Counted from the first letter of the stretch, positions 10,188-20,140 are shown. The stretch is DNA of 64,000 nucleotides from an uncultured Christensenellaceae bacterium (GCA_905234985.1 CAJOJQ010000004.1:51592-115591), one strand, 5' to 3'. Notes: a model not told the origin generated them from the sequence alone. Program-made: numbers and translations.

Positions 10188-11549
10188 TTACTGGTGCTTG
10201 GCCCAGATTTCCTGCGCTTCGGCCCAGAACAGGTCGGCAGCGGCCTGAGCGCTTTCAAACTTGCCCTCGGCCAGACCCTGGAAGTAGGTCTTCTTGAGCG
10301 TGTCGGAGATTTCTTCGTTGGCGGCAGGCTCGGCGGGGCTGGTGTTGGCGGCGTCCGCGAAGGAACCGATCAGGTCGATGATGGTGTACACCTTGCCGGT
10401 CACTTCGTTGGTCTTTTCCGTGTCAGCCTTCAGGGCGGCCAGCACGTCGCTGTTGATGGACACGCCGCGCTCGCAGTTGAGGATCATGTTGGCTTCCACA
10501 CTGTTGATGAAGAAGTTGATGAAGTTGGCGGCCATTTCCTTCTTTTCGGAACCCTTCCAGATGCTCATCTGCTGGGAGGAGCGCACCACCATGCCGCTCT
10601 GGCCGTCATGGGACACGCGGGGAATGGTGCAAAGATCGAGGGTGATGCCGCTTTCGGCGGCCACGTTGCTCAGCGCCTGGAACTGGTTGGAGGACAGCAT
10701 GATGATGGCGGAATCACCGTAGGCGATCCAGTCCGCTTCGATGTTGGAGCCGATTTCGTTCTGGATGCCGTAGTCGGCGATGGCGCCTTCCTGCTGCAGG
10801 GTGGTCAGCAGATCGAACAGGTAGGCCAGGGGCGCGGTGTCGCCGTCAAAAGCGAAGCCGGTGCCGTCCATGGTGTAGAAGTTGTAGCCTTCCTTCCACT
10901 GGGTGAACACGGAGTAGGCCAGGGAGTTGTATTCCAGGGTGGTGACGGCGGGATTGCCGGTGGCCGCGTAGATCTTGCGGCAGGCGTCCGCGAACTCTTC
11001 CCAGGTCCAGGTGTCGGTGGGATAGGGCACGCCGGCCTCGTCGAAGAGGGCGGGATTGTAGGCAAAGCAGCGGGCGTTGGTGCCGTTGGAAATACCGGTC
11101 ACATCGCCGTTGGCCTGGTTGACGGTGGTGGCGATCATGGCGGGGCCGATGGCGGTGGTGTCGATGATGCCCGCGTCAATGTAGGCGTTCAGGGGTTCGA
11201 TGGTGTCGTAGTAGGTGAGCCAGTTATTGCCCATCTGGAACACGTCGGTCAGGCTGTTCGCGGCCATCTTGGCCTGGAACTGGGTCCAGTAGGTACCGCC
11301 GTCATAGTACTCGAATTCGACCTTCGCGCCGGTCTTTGCTTCCCACAGGTGAATGACTTCTTCGGTCCTCTTGGCGCGGGTATCGGAACCCCACCACATG
11401 ATGCTCAGGGTCTGGCCCGAATAGTCGGGGAACACGTAGCCTTCGGCGTTTACGTTGTTCCAGCCTTCGGCCTTTTCTTCGGCGACGGCAGGAACGAACA
11501 GGGTACACAGCATGGCAGCGACCAACAGAATCACGACGGTTTTCCTCAT
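10188..11549 (-). CDS. Sugar ABC transporter extracellular solute-binding protein
   Basis: Signal peptide MRKTVVILLVAAMLCTLFVPAVA; SBP fold LSIMWWGSDTRAKRTEEVIHLWE; start set at internal Met after AGGAGG. Confidence 0.92.
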   Translation of the reverse strand: MRKTVVILLVAAMLCTLFVPAVAEEKAEGWNNVNAEGYVFPDYSGQTLSIMWWGSDTRAKRTEEVIHLWEAKTGAKVEFEYYDGGTYWTQFQAKMAANSLTDVFQMGNNWLTYYDTIEPLNAYIDAGIIDTTAIGPAMIATTVNQANGDVTGISNGTNARCFAYNPALFDEAGVPYPTDTWTWEEFADACRKIYAATGNPAVTTLEYNSLAYSVFTQWKEGYNFYTMDGTGFAFDGDTAPLAYLFDLLTTLQQEGAIADYGIQNEIGSNIEADWIAYGDSAIIMLSSNQFQALSNVAAESGITLDLCTIPRVSHDGQSGMVVRSSQQMSIWKGSEKKEMAANFINFFINSVEANMILNCERGVSINSDVLAALKADTEKTNEVTGKVYTIIDLIGSFADAANTSPAEPAANEEISDTLKKTYFQGLAEGKFESAQAAADLFWAEAQEIWAKHQ

Positions 11550-11612
11550 TGAGGGACGCCTCCTTTTTGTTTTTTGCTCATTTATGAAGTTACATGAGCT
11601 TTTCTGAACTGA

Positions 11613-11645
11613 ATTGTAGCAGTATTTCACCGCTTTGTCAATGCG
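11613..11645 (-). promoter_or_regulatory. Promoter of the ABC operon; left copy of the 33-bp direct repeat
   Basis: Minus strand CGCA-TTGACA-AAGCGGTGAAATACTGC(17)-TACAAT; identical to 13599-13631. Confidence 0.85.
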
Positions 11646-11728
11646 GGAGTTTGACAGTCCGAGAGCAGAAAAACAGCTTGAAAGCCTTATAGGGCTTATA
11701 TTTTTTTGTCAATTCCCGAATTTAATTA

Positions 11729-11757
11729 TTGAGTAATAGGCGTATTTATGGTATAAT
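11729..11757 (+). promoter_or_regulatory. Putative transposase promoter
   Basis: TTGAGT (11729-11734), 17-bp spacer, TATAAT (11752-11757). Confidence 0.65.
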
Positions 11758-11791
11758 ATAGGTAATTTCTACTTGGCAGGAGGAAGTCATC

Positions 11792-13528
11792 ATGCGGCTG
11801 CGAATCCAACGGACACAAAACGACGCACACTATTATGCGATAGAGTCCACATATTCGGAGGGGAAGCACTCATCAAAGGTAGTAATGAAACTTGGGCTTG
11901 AGTCGGAAATTCGGAAGGAACATCCAGAACCAGAGAAGTGGGCGCGGGAATATCTGGCAGAATTAACGAAGAAAGAAAAAGAAGAAGGAGGGGCCGTGCG
12001 GGTAGATTTCCATCCGCAGGAACAAATGAAGCTGGGAGAACAGAGCACATGGAATGGCGGATACCTGTTTCTACAGCAGATTTACAGCAATCTTGGATTG
12101 GACAAAATATGTGCGCAAATTGCCCGGCGTCATTCTTTTGATTATGATTTGAACAGCATTCTGAGCCGATTGCTGTACGGACGGATTCTACAGCCGGGTT
12201 CCAAGCTTAGCACATGTGAGTTTTCCGGGACGTTGCTGGAGAAACCGAACTTTCAGCAGCACCAGGTATACCGGGCATTAAGCGTATTAGCGGAAGAAAG
12301 CGATTTCATTCAGGCGGAACTTTATAGGCGCAGCAAAAAGCTCGGTGAACGGAATGATAAAAGACTCTATTATGACTGTACCAACTACTATTTTGAGATC
12401 GAGATGGAGGCGGACGATAAACAGTATGGACATTCCAAGGAAAATCGTCCGAACCCGATCATCCAGATGGGACTGATGATGGATGGAGATGGGATTCCGC
12501 TGGCCTACTGTATTCATCCTGGCAATACAAACGAACAGACAACCTTGCGTCCATTAGAACAGCAAATCATCCGTGACTTTGATCACAGGGAATTCGTGGT
12601 CTGCACAGACGCCGGACTGTCTTCCTCTGCCAACAGACTATTCAATTCCCTCAGCGGACGCCGCTTCATCACAGCCCAGTCGCTGAAACAGCTTCCCCAG
12701 ACTCTCCAGGAATGGGCGCTTTCACCAAAGGGGTGGCATTTGCCGGATGATCGTAAAGAATATGATCTGAATACGGTTCTCAGCGATGAAAAACAGTATA
12801 CCGCTTTCCACGACGCCGTTTTTGTCAAGGAGCAGTCCTACACGTTGAAAGACGTTCCGCAGCGCTTCATCGTCACTTTTTCCATAAAGTATATGGAATA
12901 TCTCCGCACAGTCCGCAGCCGTCAGGTGAAACGGGCACAAAAAATTATCGATGTGCCCTCCGATATGCAGAAGAACCGCCCAACTGACTGTAAACGTTTT
13001 ATCCAGCAGACCTTCCTGACCGAAGACGGAGAAATCGCCAATGCACACCAGGTTACATTGGACGTGGAGAAAATCGCGGATGAAGAACGTTTCGATGGGT
13101 TCTATGCTGTGGCTACAAACCTGGAAGACAGTGTACAAAAAGTCATCCGGATCAATCGCCGTCGCTGGGAAATCGAAGAATGCTTCCGAATTATGAAGCA
13201 CGAGTTCAAAGCACGTCCCATTTATCTCCAGCGAAAGGAGCGTATCCGCGCCCACTTCTTGACCTGCTTCCTCGCACTAACCCTTTACCGTTATCTCGAA
13301 AAGCAGTTGAAATGCCGCTTTACCGTGGAACAGATCGTCTCAACACTGGCTGATATGACTTTCCTTGAAATCCCTGGCTCTGGTTACGTCCCCTGTTATA
13401 CACGAACCGACATTACCGATGCACTTCATCACGCTTTTGGTTTCCGTACAGACTCCCAGCTAATCCCCATCTCCGCTATGAAAAAAATTTTTACATGTAC
13501 CAAAAAGGCAAATCAATTACTCAAATAA
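11792..13528 (+). CDS. IS1634-type DDE transposase
   Basis: DDE-type motifs LYYDCTNYYFEIE, VCTDAGLSS, RWEIEECFRIMKHEFKARPIYLQRKERIRAHFLTCFLAL. Confidence 0.93.
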   Translation: MRLRIQRTQNDAHYYAIESTYSEGKHSSKVVMKLGLESEIRKEHPEPEKWAREYLAELTKKEKEEGGAVRVDFHPQEQMKLGEQSTWNGGYLFLQQIYSNLGLDKICAQIARRHSFDYDLNSILSRLLYGRILQPGSKLSTCEFSGTLLEKPNFQQHQVYRALSVLAEESDFIQAELYRRSKKLGERNDKRLYYDCTNYYFEIEMEADDKQYGHSKENRPNPIIQMGLMMDGDGIPLAYCIHPGNTNEQTTLRPLEQQIIRDFDHREFVVCTDAGLSSSANRLFNSLSGRRFITAQSLKQLPQTLQEWALSPKGWHLPDDRKEYDLNTVLSDEKQYTAFHDAVFVKEQSYTLKDVPQRFIVTFSIKYMEYLRTVRSRQVKRAQKIIDVPSDMQKNRPTDCKRFIQQTFLTEDGEIANAHQVTLDVEKIADEERFDGFYAVATNLEDSVQKVIRINRRRWEIEECFRIMKHEFKARPIYLQRKERIRAHFLTCFLALTLYRYLEKQLKCRFTVEQIVSTLADMTFLEIPGSGYVPCYTRTDITDALHHAFGFRTDSQLIPISAMKKIFTCTKKANQLLK

Positions 13529-13535
13529 TCTTACC

Positions 13536-13585
13536 CCCAAAAACGCCGGAAAGCCACGTCTCGCTTGCTTTTCGGCGTTTTTGGG
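13536..13585. terminator. Hairpin terminator at the right end of the IS, possibly bidirectional
   Basis: CCCAAAAACGCCGGAAAGC ... GCTTTTCGGCGTTTTTGGG, 19-bp stem with one G-T pair, directly after the transposase stop. Confidence 0.75.
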
Positions 13586-13598
13586 TGTCAAAGATGGG

Positions 13599-13631
13599 AT
13601 TGTAGCAGTATTTCACCGCTTTGTCAATGCG
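13599..13631. repeat. Right copy of 33-bp direct repeat (candidate target-site duplication)
   Basis: ATTGTAGCAGTATTTCACCGCTTTGTCAATGCG identical to 11613-11645. Confidence 0.88.
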
Positions 13632-13704
13632 TTTGCGCGTCGATATCCACGCGGCTGATCCGGTGACGCGCCTCCTTTCCCCGCAGATTGACAGCGACGC
13701 TCTT

Positions 13705-15006
13705 TCAGCCACCGTATTTCAGGAGCAGCACCCAATCGTTCTGCCCGCCGCGGCGGTTCGGCGGGGTGAAACGGGCGCATTCCGCGGGGGCAATTTTCCC
13801 GGCATAGCTTTTTCCGCCGGATACGGGATCGAACCACCAGGCCTCCGTTTCGCCCAAAGCGCGGGTATCCGCCGTAAACGGCTTGCCGGAATAGCTGTAT
13901 ACGCAGAAGGCCCGATCCGTTTTCAGGGCCAGATTGTAATCGTATTTTCCCCCGGTATTGTCCGGCAGGTATTCCTGGGCGGGTTTCCCGGTCTGCCAGT
14001 TGATTTCCTCCATCAGGCGGCGAACGTGGGTCATCTGCATGCTGCCCGGATTGTGCAGCGCCTCCCGCCAGGTTTCCATTACGCCGAAGGAACCCGCCTC
14101 CGTGCCGCGCCAGAACTGCATGATGGCGTTGCTGCCGTAGGTGAAGCCCGCCGCCCCCGCCAGCAGGGACCAATAGGCGTAGCGCCGCACGTCGTGGGTC
14201 TGCCAATAGGGCTGGGTGGGATCGTGCAGCCCCTGGAGAATGAACTCATAGCTGGGTTCTCCGTCCAGCACGGGCCGAACGGGCGTCAGCGCCCGGTCGT
14301 GCCGCACGTATTTGTAATTGTCCTCTCCCACGTAGGTTTCCGCGTCCACCTTGTCGTCCCACTGGTTCAGCTTCATCTGGTCATACCGCCGGTGGCCGGA
14401 CTGGAACAGGTGGAAGTCCAGCCAGGGCGCGTCCTGGAACCATTGGGAGGAGGAGCAGCGGCCGAAGGGATGAAAGCCGATCAGCTGGTTGGGGCATTTT
14501 TCCCGGAGCCTGCTTCCGATGCGGTGAAAATCCTCCGGCGCGTCGCTGCCCCGCACGTCGCCGCCCGCCAGCCAGATCACGTTTTCGCAGTCCCCGAAAC
14601 GCCGAGCCAGAAAATCAATGTACACGTCGACGGTGCTGCCCGCCAGATACCCGGCGGAAACAAAGCGCCCCCAGGACGGAAGCAGCGCCATCACCAGACC
14701 CATTTCCGCCGCCGCGTCCACGATTCTCCGCACCGTGGGCCAGTAAGCGTCTTCCGCTAAATCGGGATTGGGCCGGGCGAAATCGTCCGCAAGCAATGCG
14801 GGCGAACCGGCCCGGTTCCTGTAATCGTCGGTGTGTACAAGGGTGGCCTGAATCACATTGAAGCCCTTTTCCGCCCGGTTTTTCAGGTAGACCATGGCTT
14901 CCTCAAAGGTGAGCTTCTGGAAGAGCAGCCAGGCCGTATCGCCCAACCAGAAAAAGGGCTTCCCGTCCCGCAGGAAGTGCCGCCTGTCTTCGGATAAGGT
15001 GAGCAT
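13705..15006 (-). CDS. DUF4038 / GH140-like glycoside hydrolase (apiosidase-like)
   Basis: DGKPFFWLGDTAWLLFQKLTFEEAMVYLKNRAEKGFNVIQATLV and GENVIWLAGGDV-type motifs; no signal peptide; start set at MLTLSEDRR. Confidence 0.82.
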   Translation of the reverse strand: MLTLSEDRRHFLRDGKPFFWLGDTAWLLFQKLTFEEAMVYLKNRAEKGFNVIQATLVHTDDYRNRAGSPALLADDFARPNPDLAEDAYWPTVRRIVDAAAEMGLVMALLPSWGRFVSAGYLAGSTVDVYIDFLARRFGDCENVIWLAGGDVRGSDAPEDFHRIGSRLREKCPNQLIGFHPFGRCSSSQWFQDAPWLDFHLFQSGHRRYDQMKLNQWDDKVDAETYVGEDNYKYVRHDRALTPVRPVLDGEPSYEFILQGLHDPTQPYWQTHDVRRYAYWSLLAGAAGFTYGSNAIMQFWRGTEAGSFGVMETWREALHNPGSMQMTHVRRLMEEINWQTGKPAQEYLPDNTGGKYDYNLALKTDRAFCVYSYSGKPFTADTRALGETEAWWFDPVSGGKSYAGKIAPAECARFTPPNRRGGQNDWVLLLKYGG

Positions 15007-15404
15007 GCTTTTTCCTCCTTCAATCATCCCAGGGCATATTCCGGGCCACAGTGATGCAGCGGTGTTCCGGCGAACGGGGGGAAGGCGGCGTCGCCCTCCG
15101 CTCCGGGCGGCAGGCGCAGGCCGTGATTTGTTCACAGGTTTCGTTCATCTCCCTTAATTCAACGAAAAAGGGGAAATTCCTGCTGGATAAGTGGCTTTTT
15201 AAAAAATTTTTACTAAATAATTTATTAACAAAAAGCTAATCACGAGTTTCTATTGAAAATATCGGCACATTGATGTAAAAATATATTCCATATTATCCAT
15301 TTATATGGGGAACGACACGATTTATAATATGAACGTGGCTGAAACTTGTTTAGTAATTATTTATCGCACAGTTACCTGCCGCGCAGACGGAAAGGAGCAT
15401 GCCC

Positions 15405-15497
15405 ATGCGTATTCCGAAGGAATTTAAAAGCGCCGTCGCGGATCAGCGTACTTGCTTGCCCATCATCTCTTTTGACCGCGTGGAGGCAGTCTTATGA
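15405..15497 (+). CDS. Small ORF (30 aa) translationally coupled to GH29
   Basis: MRIPKEFKSAVADQRTCLPIISFDRVEAVL; AAAGGAG 7 nt upstream of ATG; stop overlaps the GH29 start as ATGA (15494-15497). Confidence 0.45.
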   Translation: MRIPKEFKSAVADQRTCLPIISFDRVEAVL

Positions 15498-16921
15498 ACT
15501 GGAGCATGGATTGGACGCCCCTGATGCACGGCGCGCCGCAATGGATGCGGGACGGGAAGTTCGGCCTGTTTTTCCATTGGGGCGTATACAGCGTGCCCGC
15601 CTGCGAAAACGAATGGTATTCCCGCAATATGTATTTGAAGGGCTGCAAGCAGAATGTAGAACACGAAAAAAGGTTCGGGAAGCTGAGCGAATTCGGCTAT
15701 AAGGACTTTATTCCCCAGTTCAGGGCGGAACGCTTCGATCCCGACGCCTGGGCTGCCCTGGTGAAAGCCAGCGGGGCGAAGTACGCCGGGCCTGTTTCCG
15801 AACACGCGGACAATTATTCCCTGTGGAACAGCGCGGTCAACCCCGTCAATTCCGTCAAAACCGGCCCCCATCGGGATGTTGCGGGGGAATGCGCCGCCGC
15901 TTTCCGCCGCCAGGGCGTCAAGTATCTGGCTGCCTTCCATCATCAATGGCTGTGGGGCTGGTTCATGTCCACCGACAACGAGGCGGACGTGTACGACCCG
16001 AAAAACGAAATCTATTATGGACCCGCCCTGCCCCTGGAAACCAACCGCTATCAGCCCTACCGCCTGCCCGACAAAAAATTCTGCGACGTATGGCTGGAAA
16101 AGATCAGGGAGGTTTCGGAGCAATACCGCCCCGACGCGCTGTATTTTGACGGGCGCTGCATGATCCTGCCGGAGGAATACCGCTACCGGGCCGCCGAATG
16201 CTATTATGGCGCGGTGCCCCAGGGGGTGATCACCTACAAGCAGGAGGATTATCCCAAGGGGCTGGGCGTGTTCGACGTGGAATGCGGCCGGTTCGCGGAA
16301 AAGCAGGATTTCTTCTGGCAGACCGACGACCGGCTGGAGGACGGCATTACCTGGTGCATCGTGCAGAACCCCAAGTATAAATCCGCCGGGAAAATAATTC
16401 AGCAGCTTGCCGACGTGACCGCCAAAAACGGCTGCCTGGTGCTGAACGTGGGGCCGCGGGCGGACGGAACCTTCCATCCCGACGCCGTCAGGGAGCTGAC
16501 CCGCATCGGCGCGTGGCTGAAAGTCAACGGCGAGGCGATTTACGGAACCCGGCCCTTCGCCGTGGCGGGGGAGGGCGTCACGGCGGGCGTCAACGAGGAT
16601 TACAACGTGGAGCGGGTGAAGCAGCAGATGAAGGACGGCCTGGCCATCGAAAGCGGCCAGTGCCGCCTGACGGGGGACGACGTGCGCTTTACCCAGACGG
16701 ATGAGGCGATGTATGTGATCGGCTTTGGCATTCCGAAGGACAACACCCTGCGGCTGCACAGTCTGCGGGAAGGCGGCGAGCTGGGGCCGGTGCGGTCTGC
16801 CCGGATGCTGGGCACGGACGCGAAGGTGACGTTTGTCCGGGACGGTGAAGCCATGACGATCCGCCTGCCGGAGAAACGTCCCTTTGAGGAAGGGTTTGCG
16901 ATTCGACTGGGGAAGGCGTGA
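15494..16921 (+). CDS. GH29 alpha-L-fucosidase
   Basis: MRDGKFGLFFHWGVYSVPACENEWYSRNMY; YLAAFHHQW; DALYFDG; NGCLVLNVGPRADGT. Confidence 0.93.
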   Translation: MNWSMDWTPLMHGAPQWMRDGKFGLFFHWGVYSVPACENEWYSRNMYLKGCKQNVEHEKRFGKLSEFGYKDFIPQFRAERFDPDAWAALVKASGAKYAGPVSEHADNYSLWNSAVNPVNSVKTGPHRDVAGECAAAFRRQGVKYLAAFHHQWLWGWFMSTDNEADVYDPKNEIYYGPALPLETNRYQPYRLPDKKFCDVWLEKIREVSEQYRPDALYFDGRCMILPEEYRYRAAECYYGAVPQGVITYKQEDYPKGLGVFDVECGRFAEKQDFFWQTDDRLEDGITWCIVQNPKYKSAGKIIQQLADVTAKNGCLVLNVGPRADGTFHPDAVRELTRIGAWLKVNGEAIYGTRPFAVAGEGVTAGVNEDYNVERVKQQMKDGLAIESGQCRLTGDDVRFTQTDEAMYVIGFGIPKDNTLRLHSLREGGELGPVRSARMLGTDAKVTFVRDGEAMTIRLPEKRPFEEGFAIRLGKA

Positions 16922-16980
16922 GGCTTCCCTTTCTCTTTCCTGAGCGGAGACGGATTATTTATATAAATTTAGTTCAATTA

Positions 16981-17009
16981 TTGACGAATGTTTACTTTAG
17001 GAGTATAAT
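16981..17009 (+). promoter_or_regulatory. Promoter of LacI-led operon (TTGACG-17-TATAAT)
   Basis: TTGACG 16981-16986, 17-bp spacer, TATAAT 17004-17009. Confidence 0.8.
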
Positions 17010-17057
17010 TTTCATGAAGAATCCAGGCCTTCAAATCATCAGGAAGGGATGAAAACC

Positions 17058-18071
17058 ATGAAATACACGATGCGGGATATTGCGGTAAAAGCCCGGGTCT
17101 CTCCTGCCACGGTCAGCAACGCGCTGAACGGGCGTCCGGGCGTCAGCGACGAAGTGAAGGAGCATATTCTTTCCATCGCGCAGGATATGGGTTATCAGAC
17201 CGCGCGGGAATCCGGCAAAGCCAGCCGGTATGTGCGCCTGATCGTTTATCGCTCCCATGGCGTCGTGGTGGCGGATACGCCTTTTTTCGCGGAGCTGATC
17301 GAAAGCATCCAGTCGGAATGCCATCGGGAGGGCCTGGAGCTGATGATCAGCCATCTTCACGCGCGGCAGGACAGCGATTTTGCCGCCCAGATCCGGGCGT
17401 TCTGCAATGAAAAGTGCGCGGGGATCATTTTGCTGGGCACGGAAATGTCCTCGGAGGAGCTGGCGCTGTTTACCGATCTTCATTCCCCCGTGGTGGTGCT
17501 GGACAATTCCTTCCCTTCGGAAAACGTGCATTCGGTGGTCATGAACAATTGGGACGCGGGATACAAGGCCGCGCGGGCCTTGATTGCCGCGGGGCACAAA
17601 AGCATCGGCCATATCACCAGCAGCATTGATTTTCGGAACAACCTGGAACGCAGAGAAGGCTTCCGCATGGGCCTGACGGAAGCGGGCATGACGCTGCCGC
17701 AGGACAGGCTCTGGCCCGTCACCCCCACCATGAACGGCGCGTATGAGGATATGAAGCGCCTGATCCAGGAGCGCAAAACCCTGCCGGAAGCGTTTTTCGC
17801 CGCCAACGACCTGATGGCCATCGGCAGCATGCGCGCCATCACGGAGGCGGGCTACCGGGTGCCGGACGACGTATCCATCATCGGCATGGACGATACCGCC
17901 ATCTGCGAGGCGTGTACCCCCCAGCTGACCACCGTTCACGTGTACCGGCGGGAGTTGGGGATCACGGTGACGCGCACGCTGCTGTCCCTTGTGGAATCGT
18001 CCACGCCCTGCGCCATCAAAACCACAGTGGGCGTGAAGATCGTTGAAAGAAGCTCGGTGAAACGCAAGTAA
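17058..18071 (+). CDS. LacI family transcriptional regulator
   Basis: MKYTMRDIAVKARVSPATVSNALNGRPGVSDEVKEHI. Confidence 0.95.
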   Translation: MKYTMRDIAVKARVSPATVSNALNGRPGVSDEVKEHILSIAQDMGYQTARESGKASRYVRLIVYRSHGVVVADTPFFAELIESIQSECHREGLELMISHLHARQDSDFAAQIRAFCNEKCAGIILLGTEMSSEELALFTDLHSPVVVLDNSFPSENVHSVVMNNWDAGYKAARALIAAGHKSIGHITSSIDFRNNLERREGFRMGLTEAGMTLPQDRLWPVTPTMNGAYEDMKRLIQERKTLPEAFFAANDLMAIGSMRAITEAGYRVPDDVSIIGMDDTAICEACTPQLTTVHVYRRELGITVTRTLLSLVESSTPCAIKTTVGVKIVERSSVKRK

Positions 18072-18106
18072 ACGAAGCATCGCGCCCTTTGCGAGGAGGA
18101 TCGGCC

Positions 18107-20140
18107 ATGAGGCTGGCGGACAGGATTTATTTCGGCGGAGACTACAATCCCGACCAGTGGGATGAAAAGACGATCCGGGAAGACATGCGCCTGTTTAAGC
18201 AGGCGGGCGTCAATCTGCTGACGCTGCCCGTTTTCTCCTGGGCCAAGCTGGAGCCGGACGAGGGCGTGTACGACTTTTCCTGGCTGGACAGAATCATCGA
18301 CGTCATCTGGGGAAACGGGATTTATCTCTGTTTGGCTACGCCTACCACCGCGCAGCCCGCTTGGCTTTCCACCCGTTATCCCGAGGTGCTGCCGGTCGAT
18401 ATTCAGGGCAGGAAACGCACCCATGGGATGCGGGTGTTTTTCTGCGTCAACAGCCTGAAATATCGAGAACGGGCCGCCGCCATCGCCCATGAGTTCGGAA
18501 AGCGCTACGCCCGTCATCCGGCGCTGAAAATGTGGCATGTGTCCAACGAATACGGCACCTCCTGCTACTGTCCCGCCTGCCAGGCCAAATTCCGGCTGTG
18601 GCTGAAAAAGCGCTACGGCGATGTTGCGGAGCTGAACGAACGCTGGCACACGGCCTTCTGGGGCCGCACGGTGTATTCCTTTGAGGAAGTGACCCTGCCC
18701 ACGGAGCTGAACGACGATTACCGCTTTAACCCCGCCGTTCAGCTGGATTATATGCGGTTCCTCACCGATTCCACGGCAGAATGCTTTCGGAACGAATACG
18801 ACGTGCTGAAAAGCTATAACCCGGAAATCCCCGTGCTGACCAACATGAGCGGCTTTATCAAAAAGCTGGATCAGTTTGCGTTTACTAGGGAAATGGACGC
18901 GGTGGGCTGGGATAATTACCCCTGGCCCGGCGATCCGCCCTATTTCGTGGCGATGAAGCATGATATCATGCGGGGCCTCAAGGGCGGGCAGTCCTTCGTA
19001 CTGACGGAGCAGTCCCCCAACCAGCAGAACTGGCAGCCCTATAATAAACTGAAGCGCCCCGGCGAAGTGCGGCTGCTGTCCTATCAGGCCATGGCCCACG
19101 GGGCGGATACCTGCCTGTTTTTCCAGATGCGCCAGTCTGTAGCCGGGCAGGAAAAATTTCACGGGGCCATCATCAGCCACGCGGGCCACGAAAACACTCG
19201 GGTTTTCCGGGAAGCGGAAACCCTGGGCCGCGAGCTGAACCGGTTAGGCGGCGTGTTCCTGCGGGGGCGCACGCCGGCAAAGACCGCCATCCTGATGGAC
19301 TGGAACAACTGGTGGGCCTTGGAGCTTGCCAGCGGCCCTAACAAGGACATGGATTACCTGAAAACCCTGTCCCTGTACTACAAGCCCTTCCATGACCGGA
19401 ATATTCCGGTGGATATCGTCAATCCCGCCGCCGATACGGACTATTCCGGCTATGCACTGGTAGTCGCGCCCATGCTGTACATGACCAAGCCCGGCGTGGC
19501 GGAACGCCTGACGGAATACGTGAAAAACGGCGGCACGCTGATTGCCACCGTCATGAGCGGCCTGGCGGATGAAAACGACCGGTGTGTGTTCGGGGAATAC
19601 CCGGGAAAGCTCAAGGAGGTATTGGGCGTTTGGGTGGAGGAAACGGACGCGCTGCGCCCGGAGGAAAGCAACCGGATGCTGATGAACGGGGAAATCACGC
19701 TGCCCAAACAGGAATATACCTGCTCTTTTCTGTGCGATTTGATCCATCTCCGGACGGCGAAGGCGCTGGCGGTCTATGGGGACGATTTCTACGCGGGGAT
19801 GCCCTGCGTGACCCAAAACCGCTTTGGGCAGGGGACCGCCTATTATATCGGCACCCAACCGGAGAACGCTTTTTTGACCGATCTGCTGGGGCTGATTTTT
19901 TCGGAAACGGGCCTGCGCGGCGCGTTTCCCGCCGAACCGGGCGTGGAAATCACCCGGCGAGTGAATGACCAGGGGGAAACGGTCTTCGTGCTGAACCATG
20001 AGCAAGCGCCCCGGGAGGTCGATTTCGGCGAAACGGCGCTGACGAACCTGCTGACGGGGGAAAGCGTGACCGGGAAGAAAACCGTGGCCGCCCGGGACGT
20101 GATGATCCTGCAAGCGAATAGGCGGGGAGAAAAGCCATGA
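18107..20140 (+). CDS. GH42 beta-galactosidase
   Basis: YFGGDYNPDQWDE; MWHVSNEYGTSCYCPACQAKFRLWLKKRYG; NMSGFIKKLDQFAF. Confidence 0.94.
   Translation: MRLADRIYFGGDYNPDQWDEKTIREDMRLFKQAGVNLLTLPVFSWAKLEPDEGVYDFSWLDRIIDVIWGNGIYLCLATPTTAQPAWLSTRYPEVLPVDIQGRKRTHGMRVFFCVNSLKYRERAAAIAHEFGKRYARHPALKMWHVSNEYGTSCYCPACQAKFRLWLKKRYGDVAELNERWHTAFWGRTVYSFEEVTLPTELNDDYRFNPAVQLDYMRFLTDSTAECFRNEYDVLKSYNPEIPVLTNMSGFIKKLDQFAFTREMDAVGWDNYPWPGDPPYFVAMKHDIMRGLKGGQSFVLTEQSPNQQNWQPYNKLKRPGEVRLLSYQAMAHGADTCLFFQMRQSVAGQEKFHGAIISHAGHENTRVFREAETLGRELNRLGGVFLRGRTPAKTAILMDWNNWWALELASGPNKDMDYLKTLSLYYKPFHDRNIPVDIVNPAADTDYSGYALVVAPMLYMTKPGVAERLTEYVKNGGTLIATVMSGLADENDRCVFGEYPGKLKEVLGVWVEETDALRPEESNRMLMNGEITLPKQEYTCSFLCDLIHLRTAKALAVYGDDFYAGMPCVTQNRFGQGTAYYIGTQPENAFLTDLLGLIFSETGLRGAFPAEPGVEITRRVNDQGETVFVLNHEQAPREVDFGETALTNLLTGESVTGKKTVAARDVMILQANRRGEKP

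Larger units (their letters stand above)
11646..13598 (+). mobile_element. IS1634-family-like insertion sequence (boundaries +/-2 bp)
   Basis: Transposase ORF flanked by identical 33-bp repeats (11613-11645, 13599-13631); short terminal inverted match TTTGACA near both ends. Confidence 0.85.

Noticed and set aside
10194-11552. 452-aa plus-strand ORF opposite the SBP gene
   Set aside because: Gly/Val/His-rich shadow ORF; the SBP on the minus strand has a signal peptide, RBS and promoter.
15210-15360. TTACTAAATAA / TTTAGTAATTAT inverted half-sites upstream of GH29
   Set aside because: AT-rich region where such matches are expected by chance, and about 140 bp apart; not strong enough to call an operator pair.
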